55,476 bases of DNA from an uncultured Thermomicrobium sp. (lineage in GTDB: Bacteria; Chloroflexota; Chloroflexia; Thermomicrobiales; Thermomicrobiaceae): contig CALIMB010000016.1 of the NCBI GenBank assembly GCA_938028665.1, positions 1 to 55,476 of the forward strand. The letters run 5' to 3'. The notes beneath the pieces were generated by a model. The model made no database searches, was not told the origin of the DNA, and saw only the letters and a program-made list of their open reading frames with translations. Positions within the stretch are counted from its first letter, which is position 1; each line of letters starts with the position of its first letter. Positions 44,303-53,172 of this stretch are shown in pieces. Made by a program: the position numbers and the translations under genes.

Positions 44303-45718
44303 TCACTTGCCTCTCTGGACAACCACTTCCTCCCGCTGCGGAACTGAAAGCCGCCGCGTCAGGAAGGTGAGCCCCAAGTACATGGCCGCAGTCACAAAGA
44401 AGGTCGGAATACCAGCGGTCACATAGGTAAACAATGGACCAGCCCGATCGGTTGCCGGGTCGTAGGTCCAGAAGTAGAAGAGTCCGCCAATGACAACAGC
44501 TACGTAAGCCTCCCAGTTAAACCCAGCAACATACTGATAGCGTCCAGCATGCTGTCGGAAGAGATCGCGCAACGAGATGTGGAAGCGCTGCACGAAGACA
44601 TAGTCAGCCACCATGACTCCGCCAAAGGCTGCCATGATGAAGGAAATATAGGCAAGGAACTTTGTGTAAGTGTCATACATGGTGGGCGTGAGCATGAGCA
44701 AGGCAGCAGGAATAGTGGTGAAGAGCGCCCATTGCCACTTCCAGCGAGGGAAAAGCGTCTTTATGCTCAGGCTCTGGGAATAGATGAGCACGGTCGCCGA
44801 GGTCAGGTTTGCCAGGATCAGCATGAACAGCCCAAAGAGTCCAAAGAGGGGGCCACCCGCCTCGAGCATCCACTCAGTCGGCTCATAGGTGCCAACAAGA
44901 AGGGCTGTCAGTGCACCAAGAATCGCTGCGACGTTGAGCAGAACACCCCATCCCAAATACGTCCCAATCAGGGCTGTTCGCTCATCTCTTGCCAGGCGAT
45001 TCCACTGCCCAATAGAGGGAAGCCAGGAGAAGCCCAAACCAACGTTCCACTCAATCGCTGACGCCAGCCCACGGACTGGGGTGTCATACGGTGCTGGTGG
45101 TTGGGCATTCCACACCGCCGACACACCGTTGTGTATGAAAATGTAGAAGATCAACCCAAGAATAATCAGCACCATCGCCGGAACACCAACACGGATAAAG
45201 AGGCGAATGGCAATCGGCCCTTGCAGCGCTAACCACCAGGCAACAGCGAAGGCGACAATGGCGAAGATCGGCGCGCCGACCGTCCGTGAGGCTAGCCACT
45301 CCGGTGCCCCGAAAGCAGCCGCGACCCGGATCGCCGACTCTCCCAACATGAAGCAGGCGATCGTAATCCATCCAAGATTCAAGATTGCAAAGATGATGAG
45401 GAACAAATTACTCCCACGAGGACCAAGAATGGCGCGCGCACCGATGAACGTGTCCACACCGTACCGGCTATAGAGCACCGCTAATACACTTATGAGAAAA
45501 ACGGGAATCGCGTTTCCAAAGAGAATTGCGGCGATCGCTGGCCCAGCCGGCAGCACCGACCCGGTGTAGCCTCCAACCAGGAAACTCCACGCTGCAATCC
45601 CCAATCCAACCTGCACGAGGAGGAAATCGAGCAGCCCAAACTGCCGCTCTGTCCGGAGCACCGGGAGAATACCGAAGTAAACCTCCCGTTGGATGGATTG
45701 CTCTCCCTCTTCAGCCAT
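44303..45718 (-). CDS. NCS1 family nucleobase permease (cytosine/purine type)
   Basis: The 471-residue membrane protein has 12 predicted helices and follows the nucleobase-cation-symport-1 pattern: QVGLGIAAWSFLVGGYTG in helix 1, RAILGPRGSNLFLIIFAILNLGW, a central WNVGLGFSWLPSIGQWNRLARD and LFTTIPAALLMLTPTMY near the end. NCS1 carriers take up cytosine, purines, uracil, allantoin or hydantoins with a proton or sodium ion. The CodA-like deaminase nearby favours cytosine or a related base. ATG 45718 is preceded, 31 bases away, by the stop of the 59-residue gene. Confidence 0.92.
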   Translation of the reverse strand: MAEEGEQSIQREVYFGILPVLRTERQFGLLDFLLVQVGLGIAAWSFLVGGYTGSVLPAGPAIAAILFGNAIPVFLISVLAVLYSRYGVDTFIGARAILGPRGSNLFLIIFAILNLGWITIACFMLGESAIRVAAAFGAPEWLASRTVGAPIFAIVAFAVAWWLALQGPIAIRLFIRVGVPAMVLIILGLIFYIFIHNGVSAVWNAQPPAPYDTPVRGLASAIEWNVGLGFSWLPSIGQWNRLARDERTALIGTYLGWGVLLNVAAILGALTALLVGTYEPTEWMLEAGGPLFGLFGLFMLILANLTSATVLIYSQSLSIKTLFPRWKWQWALFTTIPAALLMLTPTMYDTYTKFLAYISFIMAAFGGVMVADYVFVQRFHISLRDLFRQHAGRYQYVAGFNWEAYVAVVIGGLFYFWTYDPATDRAGPLFTYVTAGIPTFFVTAAMYLGLTFLTRRLSVPQREEVVVQRGK

Positions 45719-45749
45719 CCCTTACCCACTCCCACCACTACGTACCGCT

Positions 45750-45929
45750 CTACCGGTGCAGCAAGAGATTGAGGACGAGAACCGCAAAGAGGAAGAGCAC
45801 CACAGCCGTTACCACCCACATATAAACCCAGTCAAGGTTGGTGAAGGGCTCCGGCCGCTCCCCAGATTCGATCCGCCCAACACGCTCCTCCAGTTCCGCT
45901 CGCAGCTGTGGATCCAAGTAATGCTCCAT
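45750..45929 (-). CDS. Small single-span membrane protein upstream of the NCS1 permease
   Basis: The 59-residue protein has a charged N-terminal half (LRAELEERVGRIESGERPEP) and one hydrophobic helix (LDWVYMWVVTAVVLFLFAVLVLN). ATG 45929 follows AGGGGGTG. It is the first gene of the operon and immediately precedes the permease. Small membrane partners are known for several transporter families, so it may be an accessory subunit of the permease; this is inference. I do not recognise the family. Confidence 0.72.
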   Translation of the reverse strand: MEHYLDPQLRAELEERVGRIESGERPEPFTNLDWVYMWVVTAVVLFLFAVLVLNLLLHR

Positions 45930-46222
45930 CGTCACCCCCTAACCGACCTCTGACCCTGCTTCTCGCCCAGCACGCAGCACAGAGACAGCGCACAAGACCG
46001 ACGGCGATAAATCAATGTTTTTGAGACAAAGGCTCAACGAAAAATTAGACACATAGACAAAAACTGCCGAGCTGCACAACCCATGGACATCCGGGCAAAC
46101 TCTGTACCCCTGGAGCTGCCAAAGTATAGGTTCGCTCCGTGCTGATGTCTCGCGACGCATCGGTTATACTGCCTCCGGTGCGGATGAGCCAAGGAGTAGT
46201 CACGAGGGAAGGGGTTGTAGAC
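45930..46222. other. Divergent regulatory region of the N-heterocycle cluster
   Basis: About 290 bases separate the permease operon from the Mo-hydroxylase gene. The middle (about 46005-46070) is AT-rich. TATACT at 46165-46170 may be a -10 box for the plus-strand gene, with a weak -35. An inverted repeat TTGAG-n7-CTCAA lies at 46021-46037 and could be an operator. No regulator gene lies in the cluster. Confidence 0.45.
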
Positions 46223-48556
46223 ATGGTGCTCAGTCGAATGGTCGGAGCTCGTGTTCGCCGCAAGGAAGATCCTCGGCTCATTACTGGCACCTCGCTGTAT
46301 GTCGATGACATAACGCTACCTGGTATGCTCTATGCGGCCTTCGTGCGCAGCACCTACCCGCATGCGATTCTCAAGAAGGTGGACGCCTCAGCGGCACTGG
46401 CCATGCCGGGTGTGGTCGCCGTCATCACTGCAGAGCAGTTGGGCCGCTGGTTGAAGGGTGCCGCGCACCTCAGCGGTGGCGAGGGGGAAGGAGACGCTTC
46501 GTCTCACCAGGAGGCCCCAGCCGGACCGCCACAGCACGAGCTCCTGGCCATCGATCGTGTTCGATACGTCGGTCAGCCGATCGCCGTTGTCCTGGCCTCC
46601 GAACGCTATCGTGCCTACGACGCAGCAGCAGCTATCCAGGTTGAATACGAGCCACTCCCAGCCGTTGTCGACCCCGAGGAGGCGATGAAGGACGGTGCAC
46701 CGCAACTCCATGCGACACTCCAGAACAACATCGCAATGCATACCAGTCATCAGCACGGCGACGTTGAGAGGGCGTTCGCTGAGGCAGATATCGTCGTCAA
46801 GCAACGTTTTTACCAGCAACGCCTCGTCTCGAACGCCTTGGAGCCACGGGCCGTTGTCGCCGCTCCCGAGCCACTCACACGAGGGGTCACGGTCTGGTCA
46901 TCGACCCAAGCACCCCATAACAATCGGAAGACGCTGGCCCAGGCACTGGGGCTGAGTCATGCTCAGGTCCGGGTTGTCGCACCGGAGGTCGGCGGTGGCT
47001 TTGGAGCCAAGATCGGCGCTTACCCAGAGGACATTATCCTTGCGGCCATTGCTCTCCACCTTCATCGACCTGTCAAATGGTATGAAACGCGTTCGGAGCA
47101 CTTCCTTGCCACCAATCAGGGGCGGGGGCAAGTCGCCTACTATGAACTGGCCGCGACAAAGGAGGGACGGATTCTTGGCCTGCGTCTCAAGGTGATCCAG
47201 GATCTGGGCGCCTATCCCAAGGTCATGCTCTTGGCACGACTCACGGCAATGATGTCGGTCGGTGTGTATGACATCCCTAATCTTTCAATCGAGACGTACA
47301 GCGTCTGCACAAATACCACGCCTGTCGGTGCCTACCGTGGTGCTGGTCGGCCAGAAGCGGCCTACTACATTGAACGGATGATGGATCTGTTAGCTCGCAA
47401 GCTCGGCAAGGATCCGGCCGAGGTGCGACGCCTCAACTACATCCCACCAGACAAGTTCCCCTACCAGACCCCCGCCGGCGCTCGGTACGATTCAGCCGAG
47501 TACGAAAAGTCATTGAAGAAGGCGCTCGAGATCTCGCACTACACTGAGTGGCGGCAGAAGCAGCAGGAACTCCGACAGCAGGGACGCTACATCGGCATCG
47601 GGCTGGCCACATACACGGAAATTTGCGGCTTCGGCCCTTACGAGACCGCCTCCATTCGGGTGGAGCCAACAGGAGCGGTCATCGCCTATACAGGCACGTC
47701 TCCACACGGGCAGGGACTGGAGACGGCATTTGCGCAGATTATCGCGGATGAGATCGGCGCTGACTTCGACCAGATCGTTGTCCTGCACGGTGACACTCAG
47801 AGCGTGCCGGAAGGTATCGGGACGATGGGCAGTCGGAGCTTAGCCGTCGGCGGCGGTGCAATGCTGGTGGCCGCTCAGCGTATCCGGGAGAAGGCGCTCC
47901 GCATCGCCGCACACTTGCTCGAGGCAGCGGTGGAGGACATGGAGTACGTCGACGGGAAGTACCGGGTCAAGGGAGCCCCCGACCGTGCGGTCACCCTCGC
48001 CCAGATCGCCGAGGCTGCCTATAGTCCAGGGCTTCCCGCTGACATCGAACCGGGACTCGTTGTGACCGACTATTATGCGCCGCCCGGAACACTGTTCCCC
48101 TTTGGCACCCATGTGGCAGTTGTGGAGGTCTTCCCAGAGACTGGCGAGGTCAAACTCCTCGAATACTACGCAGTCGATGACTGCGGCCCCCGCATCAACC
48201 CCCTCCTCGTCGAAGGCCAAGTCCACGGAGGCCTCGCCCAGGGCATCGCCCAGGCCCTCTGGGAAGAGGTGCGCTACGACGACTCCGGCCAGCTCCTCAC
48301 CGGCACCCTCATGGACTACGCCCTCCCGAAAGCCCACCTCCTGCCACAGTTCGTCACCGACGAGACCATCACCCCAAGCCCCCTCAACCCCCTCGGCGCT
48401 AAGGGGATCGGTGAGGCCGCGACCATCGGTTCTACCCCCACCATCGCCAACGCTGTCCTCGATGCCCTCACCCCCTTCGGTCTCGAGCACCTCGATATCC
48501 CCTTCACCCCAGAAAAACTCTGGCGCGCTATCCAGCAGGCCAAGGCTCGTGCCTGA
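46223..48556 (+). CDS. Xanthine-dehydrogenase-family molybdopterin-binding (large) subunit
   Basis: The 777-residue protein belongs to the molybdenum hydroxylase large subunits. Domain motifs are RRKEDPRLITGTSLYVDDI at the N-terminus, GGGFGAKIGAYPEDI, GAYRGAGRPEAAYYIERM and the C-terminal GAKGIGEAATIGSTPTIANAV with the catalytic Glu. The AYRGAGR form fits the xanthine/CoxL form II branch rather than the true CO dehydrogenase with AYRCSFR. No small Fe-S subunit or FAD subunit of the usual heterotrimer is encoded next to it. ATG 46223 follows AAGGGG. The start is divergent from the permease operon and a hairpin follows the gene. It would hydroxylate a heteroaromatic ring or aldehyde. Confidence 0.92.
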   Translation: MVLSRMVGARVRRKEDPRLITGTSLYVDDITLPGMLYAAFVRSTYPHAILKKVDASAALAMPGVVAVITAEQLGRWLKGAAHLSGGEGEGDASSHQEAPAGPPQHELLAIDRVRYVGQPIAVVLASERYRAYDAAAAIQVEYEPLPAVVDPEEAMKDGAPQLHATLQNNIAMHTSHQHGDVERAFAEADIVVKQRFYQQRLVSNALEPRAVVAAPEPLTRGVTVWSSTQAPHNNRKTLAQALGLSHAQVRVVAPEVGGGFGAKIGAYPEDIILAAIALHLHRPVKWYETRSEHFLATNQGRGQVAYYELAATKEGRILGLRLKVIQDLGAYPKVMLLARLTAMMSVGVYDIPNLSIETYSVCTNTTPVGAYRGAGRPEAAYYIERMMDLLARKLGKDPAEVRRLNYIPPDKFPYQTPAGARYDSAEYEKSLKKALEISHYTEWRQKQQELRQQGRYIGIGLATYTEICGFGPYETASIRVEPTGAVIAYTGTSPHGQGLETAFAQIIADEIGADFDQIVVLHGDTQSVPEGIGTMGSRSLAVGGGAMLVAAQRIREKALRIAAHLLEAAVEDMEYVDGKYRVKGAPDRAVTLAQIAEAAYSPGLPADIEPGLVVTDYYAPPGTLFPFGTHVAVVEVFPETGEVKLLEYYAVDDCGPRINPLLVEGQVHGGLAQGIAQALWEEVRYDDSGQLLTGTLMDYALPKAHLLPQFVTDETITPSPLNPLGAKGIGEAATIGSTPTIANAVLDALTPFGLEHLDIPFTPEKLWRAIQQAKARA

Positions 48557-48572
48557 AGGGCAGCAAGGGAGA

Positions 48573-48610
48573 AACCGGGTGGTGCCTCAGCAGAGAGGCA
48601 CCACCCGGTT
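48573..48610 (+). terminator. Perfect hairpin between convergent genes
   Basis: A 16-bp perfect stem, AACCGGGTGGTGCCTC (48573-48588) with GAGGCACCACCCGGTT (48595-48610), has a 6-base loop. It lies 16 bases after the Mo-hydroxylase stop. T-runs are lacking on both sides. It could end transcripts from both directions, being about 100 bases from the codA-like stop. Confidence 0.65.
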
Positions 48611-48712
48611 CATGTGCCTCGGCTCTGAGGGGGCTTCCTCCTGCCTACGCATCTTGGACCCGCAGGCATGCGACACCGCAAATTGCCCTTGTGGGCGGAT
48701 CAGCGAAACGAG

Positions 48713-50026
48713 CTAAACCGCCGATGAGCCACTGAGCAAAAGCCCCTCACCCGGCCGCTCGTAGCGAATAGGGTGAAAAGTCTCGCCACGTTGCACCTCG
48801 ACGCGCGGCGGCGTGGTACGACTTATCACACGCCCAGCTTTCACACACCAAAGTGCTGGTGCCAGCATGCGCAGCGCATCACGGTCGCTTGCCGCATCAA
48901 AGATCACAAAGTCGGCCAGTTTGCCAATCTCGATGCCGTAGCGATCAACAATCCCGATTGCTTTTGCAGCATTGGTCGTCACCAGATCCCAGACGAGCGG
49001 AATCTCCTCGTAGCCAGAGAGTTGAGCCATGTGGAGCCCAAGCCAGGCTGCGTGGAGCATGTTGCCTGTTCCCAATGGATACCAGGGATCCATGACCGAA
49101 TCGTGTCCGAAGGCAACGTTGATCCCAAAGGCAAGAAGCTCCTTGACGCGTGTCATCCCGCGACGCTTGGGATAGGTATCAAACCGACCTTGCAAGAGTG
49201 AATTGTCTGGTGGATTTGCAATGATGCTCAGCTCAGCCCGCTTGAGCCAGCCAAACAGCTTAAATGCATAGGCATTGTTGTACGACCCCATTGCTGTGGT
49301 GTGACTTGCCACAATACGCCCTTGCAGCCCGCGGCGAATCGTCTCAGCGGCCATCACTTCGACAAAACGGGATTGGTCGTCATCGGTCTCGTCGCAGTGG
49401 GCGTCAAGCGGTCGGTCATAGCGCTCAGCCAGCTCGAAGGCGATACGCAGCGATTCAACTCCCATCTCTCGCGTTGTCTCGTAATGGGGAATCGCACCTA
49501 CAACGTCACAGCCGAGACGTAAGGCTTCTTCGAGAAGCTCTGCACCACGCGGATAGGAGAGAATTCCCTCCTGCGGGAAGGCAACAAGCTGAAGATCGAC
49601 CAGGTGACGCATCTCCTCACGCACCTCGAGCAGGGCACGCAGCCCAACGAAGTTCGGATCACAAACGTCGACATGACTACGAATGACAAGGGCACCCTGA
49701 GTCGCATACCACTCGATCGTCCTTTTGGCACGCTCCTTGACTGCTTCGATAGTGAGCTGCGGCTTGGTCTGTGCCCAACGCTGGATCCCCTCAAGAAGCG
49801 TTCCCGACTCGTTATGACCGGCCAGCCCTTCGGTGAGCGCAGCGTCGAGGTGGCAGTGCGGTTCGATCAGCGGTGGTGAGAGAAGTCTTCCTCCCGCATC
49901 AATCGTCTCTGTTGCCTCATAAGCGAGCGCTGAGTCAATGGCAACGATTCGCCCCTCGGCAACAGCAATGTCGACCAATCGGCCGTCGCGGAGCCGTGCG
50001 CGGCGAACTATCAGGTCGTATGCCAT
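48713..50026 (-). CDS. CodA-like cytosine deaminase family amidohydrolase
   Basis: The 437-residue protein aligns from end to end with E. coli cytosine deaminase CodA by motifs recalled from that protein: EPHCHLDA (metal ligands H57, H59), FPQEGILSYP, HCDETDDDQSRFVE (H210, catalytic E213), SHTTAMGSYNNAY (H242), LQGRFDTYPKRRGMTRVKE and FGHDSVMDPWYPLGT (D309). The residue after the metal-binding Asp is Ser310, where E. coli has Asp314; changes at that position are known to alter substrate preference. The enzyme thus deaminates a cytosine-like base or another heterocycle. It faces the Mo-hydroxylase gene and is near the NCS1 permease. Confidence 0.88.
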   Translation of the reverse strand: MAYDLIVRRARLRDGRLVDIAVAEGRIVAIDSALAYEATETIDAGGRLLSPPLIEPHCHLDAALTEGLAGHNESGTLLEGIQRWAQTKPQLTIEAVKERAKRTIEWYATQGALVIRSHVDVCDPNFVGLRALLEVREEMRHLVDLQLVAFPQEGILSYPRGAELLEEALRLGCDVVGAIPHYETTREMGVESLRIAFELAERYDRPLDAHCDETDDDQSRFVEVMAAETIRRGLQGRIVASHTTAMGSYNNAYAFKLFGWLKRAELSIIANPPDNSLLQGRFDTYPKRRGMTRVKELLAFGINVAFGHDSVMDPWYPLGTGNMLHAAWLGLHMAQLSGYEEIPLVWDLVTTNAAKAIGIVDRYGIEIGKLADFVIFDAASDRDALRMLAPALWCVKAGRVISRTTPPRVEVQRGETFHPIRYERPGEGLLLSGSSAV

Positions 50027-50256
50027 CGTCGCATCCCCTTTCTAAACAACACGGCGGCTCTCTCGCAGCACCGTCCCATGCCGATGTCGTCATCTCGCGG
50101 AAAACGCGAGACACCGTGCATTGCACCCTTGCTCCTCGCCGGCTGTCAAGCCACAGCGAATAACATGTCGAGGATAAATCCTGACAAGCGGGGGCTTCTT
50201 GCGGAGTTATCATAAACGCTGGCTGGTAGCCACTCGACGATGGTCAAAGGGATATC

Positions 50257-50475
50257 ATGTTCGAGGGGCTGTTCCAGCTGAGTCACCTGCTGTTGATTCT
50301 CCTGATCGTGTTAATTGTTTTCGGCCCTGGCAAGTTGCCTGAAGTTGGCGCAGCGATCGGCCGCAGCATCCGCGAGTTCCGACACAGCGTTCGTGACGCC
50401 ACCGCCGGAGAGGCACAGCCACCCGGGGCATCCATGAGTGACCAACACTCACTTTCGAATCAGCAGCCACAGTGA
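50257..50475 (+). CDS. tatA: Twin-arginine translocase subunit TatA
   Basis: The 72-residue protein has the TatA/E layout: a short periplasmic start, one membrane helix ([18 protein letters not shown]), a hinge and an amphipathic helix ([19 protein letters not shown]), then a disordered tail. It forms the pore-like assembly for folded proteins carrying RR signals. It stands alone here without tatC. The two ABC binding lipoproteins in the window have Tat-like RR motifs and could be clients, which is inference. Confidence 0.93.
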   Translation: MFEGLFQLSHLLLILLIVLIVFGPGKLPEVGAAIGRSIREFRHSVRDATAGEAQPPGASMSDQHSLSNQQPQ

Positions 50476-50637
50476 GAGTGGCTCATCCTTCTCCAAGGTG
50501 TGTGGAACTCGTCCTTCACCGAGTGTGAGAGACGGTCAAGCGTACCCTTCAACTGTGCCATCCCCTCCTGCACCGTGAGACAAGCAATCGCCAGCGGTGC
50601 TGAACAGGGGAGCGGACATGGCTTCCTGCTGTTCGCC

Positions 50638-52257
50638 TCAGGTGAGTCGAGCACGCAGAGCCTGAAGCAGGAATTGGAATTCCGGAACCTGAAAGCGACG
50701 CAGCACTGAGAAATAGATGAGAACACCGACAATCAGGCCAAGGGTAACAACACCTGCTCGTGCCAGCAGAGAACGCTGCTCCGGAACGATCCACTGGGAG
50801 ACGAGCAGGACTACGAAAGCAACAAAAAGTGCCATCACCAATGAAGCGATGCCCGCTGCTCGGAATGTTCCGGCGACTGTTCCATCACCAACCTGACCGA
50901 GCCAGCGCCGCAAGATCCACCACATGACAAGGGTGTGTGCAACGAACTGCGCTGTATTTCCAAGTACCAGACCAAGCATGCCGAGCGGATGCACCAGCGT
51001 GAGCGCGACGAGAAAGTAGACCCCGACCGAGAAGACACCAACGAGTACCGGCATCCGCGTGTTCTGCCGCGCATAGGCGGCAAAGATCAGGACTTGGTCG
51101 AACGCCGCACAGAACGTCCCTGGCAGATAACCAAGCAAGGCGATCCAGATTGCCCGCGCTCCCTCAAGGTTGGTCGCACCATGGTAGAAGAGCAACGTGA
51201 CGATCGGCCAGCTCAATGCTGCCATCCCGAAGGTTGCGGGAAAAATTAGGAGCGCGACGAACTTCAGCCCGAGCGAGAGTGTGCGCTGGTAGCTGAGCTC
51301 GTCACCCACTGCTGCATGGCGCGAAAGGGTTGGCAAGGCAGCGAGCGAGGTGGCGGCAGCAACCAGGCCGAGGATCATCTGGTTCAGGGCCGTTGCATAG
51401 CGCATCGCGCCGAGGGCGTGTGGATCGACCCCCCAGGCCAAATTCCGGTCGATGATGAGTGCCACCGTGTTCGCGAAGAGACCAAGGAAGATGGGAAAGT
51501 AGAGGATGAAGATACGGCGGATCGCCGGATGCCAAAGCTCGAGGTTCACTTTCGGCAGGCAGTCGCGCAACCCCCACAACTGCAGCACGACAAGGCCAAG
51601 AGCACCAAGCAGTACCCCGATGACCAGACTGGTAATCCCGAGCGTGTGTCCAAACAGAAGTGCACACGCGACGATGGCCGCGTTGCGTACGCTGAGCGCG
51701 AGCGACGGCTGTGTAAAACGCTGCAGAGCGTAGAGTGCAGCCATCAGAACAGTGGAGACAGCAAGAAATAGCACAGCCGGTACGATGAGCCGGACAAGCC
51801 GGATCGTCAGCTGGAACGTCGCAGCGCCGCGAGCCGTCTCTCCACCGCCGAGTGCTGTCATCGCCCAGACGACCTGAGGGGCAGCCAGTGCGACAAGCGC
51901 AACCGCCCCACCCACCACAAGCAGCACCCACACGAGGAGACCGCCAACGATGCGACGAAACTCCTCCCGGCGATCCGCATACGTGCTCAGCACCGGGACG
52001 AGTGCGGCCTGAAGCATGCCGCTGATCACAAGGTCGAAGAGCATGGTGTGGACGTTATCTGCGATGGTAAATGCCGCGACCTCGTTCGTAGTTCCCCAGA
52101 AGTAGGACGTGATCTGTTCGCGCACAAGCCCGAGGATGCGGCTGAGCACCACGCCGACCATGAGCACACCAGCCGCTCGCGCGACGAGGGTTCGCTCACG
52201 ATGCACGGCTTCCGCAAAGCTTGTCTCGACTGTCGACGGTGTAGGATCACTCGTCAA
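50638..52257 (-). CDS. murJ: Lipid II flippase MurJ (MviN)
   Basis: The 539-residue membrane protein has about 14 helices and the MurJ start motif ARAAGVLMVGVVLSRILGLVRE. DLVISGMLQAALVPVLSTYAD, the central RNLAWG and the part with LSLGLKFVALLIFPATFGMAAL all fit. MurJ moves lipid II across the membrane for peptidoglycan synthesis. The start is TTG 52257 with GGGAG seven bases upstream; an initiator TTG is unusual in this window. It lies downstream of the RfaE2-like gene on the same strand but 235 bases away. Confidence 0.94.
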   Translation of the reverse strand: MTSDPTPSTVETSFAEAVHRERTLVARAAGVLMVGVVLSRILGLVREQITSYFWGTTNEVAAFTIADNVHTMLFDLVISGMLQAALVPVLSTYADRREEFRRIVGGLLVWVLLVVGGAVALVALAAPQVVWAMTALGGGETARGAATFQLTIRLVRLIVPAVLFLAVSTVLMAALYALQRFTQPSLALSVRNAAIVACALLFGHTLGITSLVIGVLLGALGLVVLQLWGLRDCLPKVNLELWHPAIRRIFILYFPIFLGLFANTVALIIDRNLAWGVDPHALGAMRYATALNQMILGLVAAATSLAALPTLSRHAAVGDELSYQRTLSLGLKFVALLIFPATFGMAALSWPIVTLLFYHGATNLEGARAIWIALLGYLPGTFCAAFDQVLIFAAYARQNTRMPVLVGVFSVGVYFLVALTLVHPLGMLGLVLGNTAQFVAHTLVMWWILRRWLGQVGDGTVAGTFRAAGIASLVMALFVAFVVLLVSQWIVPEQRSLLARAGVVTLGLIVGVLIYFSVLRRFQVPEFQFLLQALRARLT

Positions 52258-52492
52258 TTCCTCACTCCCGTCTACTCACACAAGTCAGCAGGAGTGTACC
52301 GATTCAGGCACGCAGAACGCGGCCACCCCGCCATGCGTTGACCGTCGCAGTCATGGCTAGCGAGGGGGCTTGCTGGCGCTGTTGTATTTCCCTCCGAGTA
52401 TCTGCTCGCACACTGTGCCCTAAGGAGAGACTGCAGGGCTCATACTCGATGGGCTGAGGAGCGGCTGCGGCCCCGCAGGATCAGTGCTTCGA

Positions 52493-53032
52493 TTACTGGC
52501 AGGAAGACAGCCGGTCGCCCACTTCAGCACAGCCGTGTGCAGCGAGGATCCGGCGAACAAGTTCAGTGGTTGAACGCTCAGGAACGTAAGGGATCAAGAC
52601 CACTTCACCACCGAGTGCACGAACGAGCGCAGCCTCAGGGAGCGGCTGCTTTCCGCGAGCGAGCTCTTCTGGTGTCACCCCGTAGTCTCCTCCCTTCACA
52701 TAGACATCTGGTCGGAGAAGCTGGACCACTCGTTCTGCCGTGTCATCTGGGAAGATAGTGACATAGTCGACACAGGCCAAACCAGCCAGGAGTTCAGCGC
52801 GTTCGTCAGCGGGGACAAACGGCCGGGTAGGACCTTTGCGTCGACGGGTTGAAGCGTCGTCATTAACTGCGACAACGAGGACATCACCAAGCTGCCGGGC
52901 AGCTTGTAAAGACCGAAGATGCCCTACGTGGAGGAGATCGAAGTGCCCATTCGTGAGCACGATCCGCTTTCCAGCTTGGCGGAGGGCAGCACTGAGTGCT
53001 GGCAAATACTCCACAGCAACGATCTTCTCCAT
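52493..53032 (-). CDS. Heptose-1-phosphate adenylyltransferase-like protein (RfaE2/HldE C-terminal type)
   Basis: The 179-residue protein has the cytidylyltransferase-like fold: TNGHFDLLHVGHLRSLQAAR (HxGH nucleotide motif), NDDASTRRRKG, KGGDY and ERSTTELVRRIL. This corresponds to the C-terminal half of HldE, which makes ADP-heptose from heptose 1-phosphate. In this monoderm-like lineage the product may serve glycan or S-layer sugars, which is inference. ATG 53032 follows GGAGGTGT; the long upstream frame is spurious. It is divergent from the ABC permease gene at 53173. Confidence 0.9.
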   Translation of the reverse strand: MEKIVAVEYLPALSAALRQAGKRIVLTNGHFDLLHVGHLRSLQAARQLGDVLVVAVNDDASTRRRKGPTRPFVPADERAELLAGLACVDYVTIFPDDTAERVVQLLRPDVYVKGGDYGVTPEELARGKQPLPEAALVRALGGEVVLIPYVPERSTTELVRRILAAHGCAEVGDRLSSCQ

Positions 53033-53172
53033 TGACACCTCCATGCACCCCTCACTCGAGCATGACACCGTCCAGGCTGGTTTACCAACTTGACACATGA
53101 CTGTAACGCGATCGCAACGTTCGGCTGTGCTCCCGGCGGAAACTGTGCGACAGGAAAGAGAGGCACGGATAG

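Noticed and set aside
50465-50483. Weak hairpin at the tatA stop codon as terminator
   Set aside because: The stem has only 6 bp, overlaps the stop and has no T-run.
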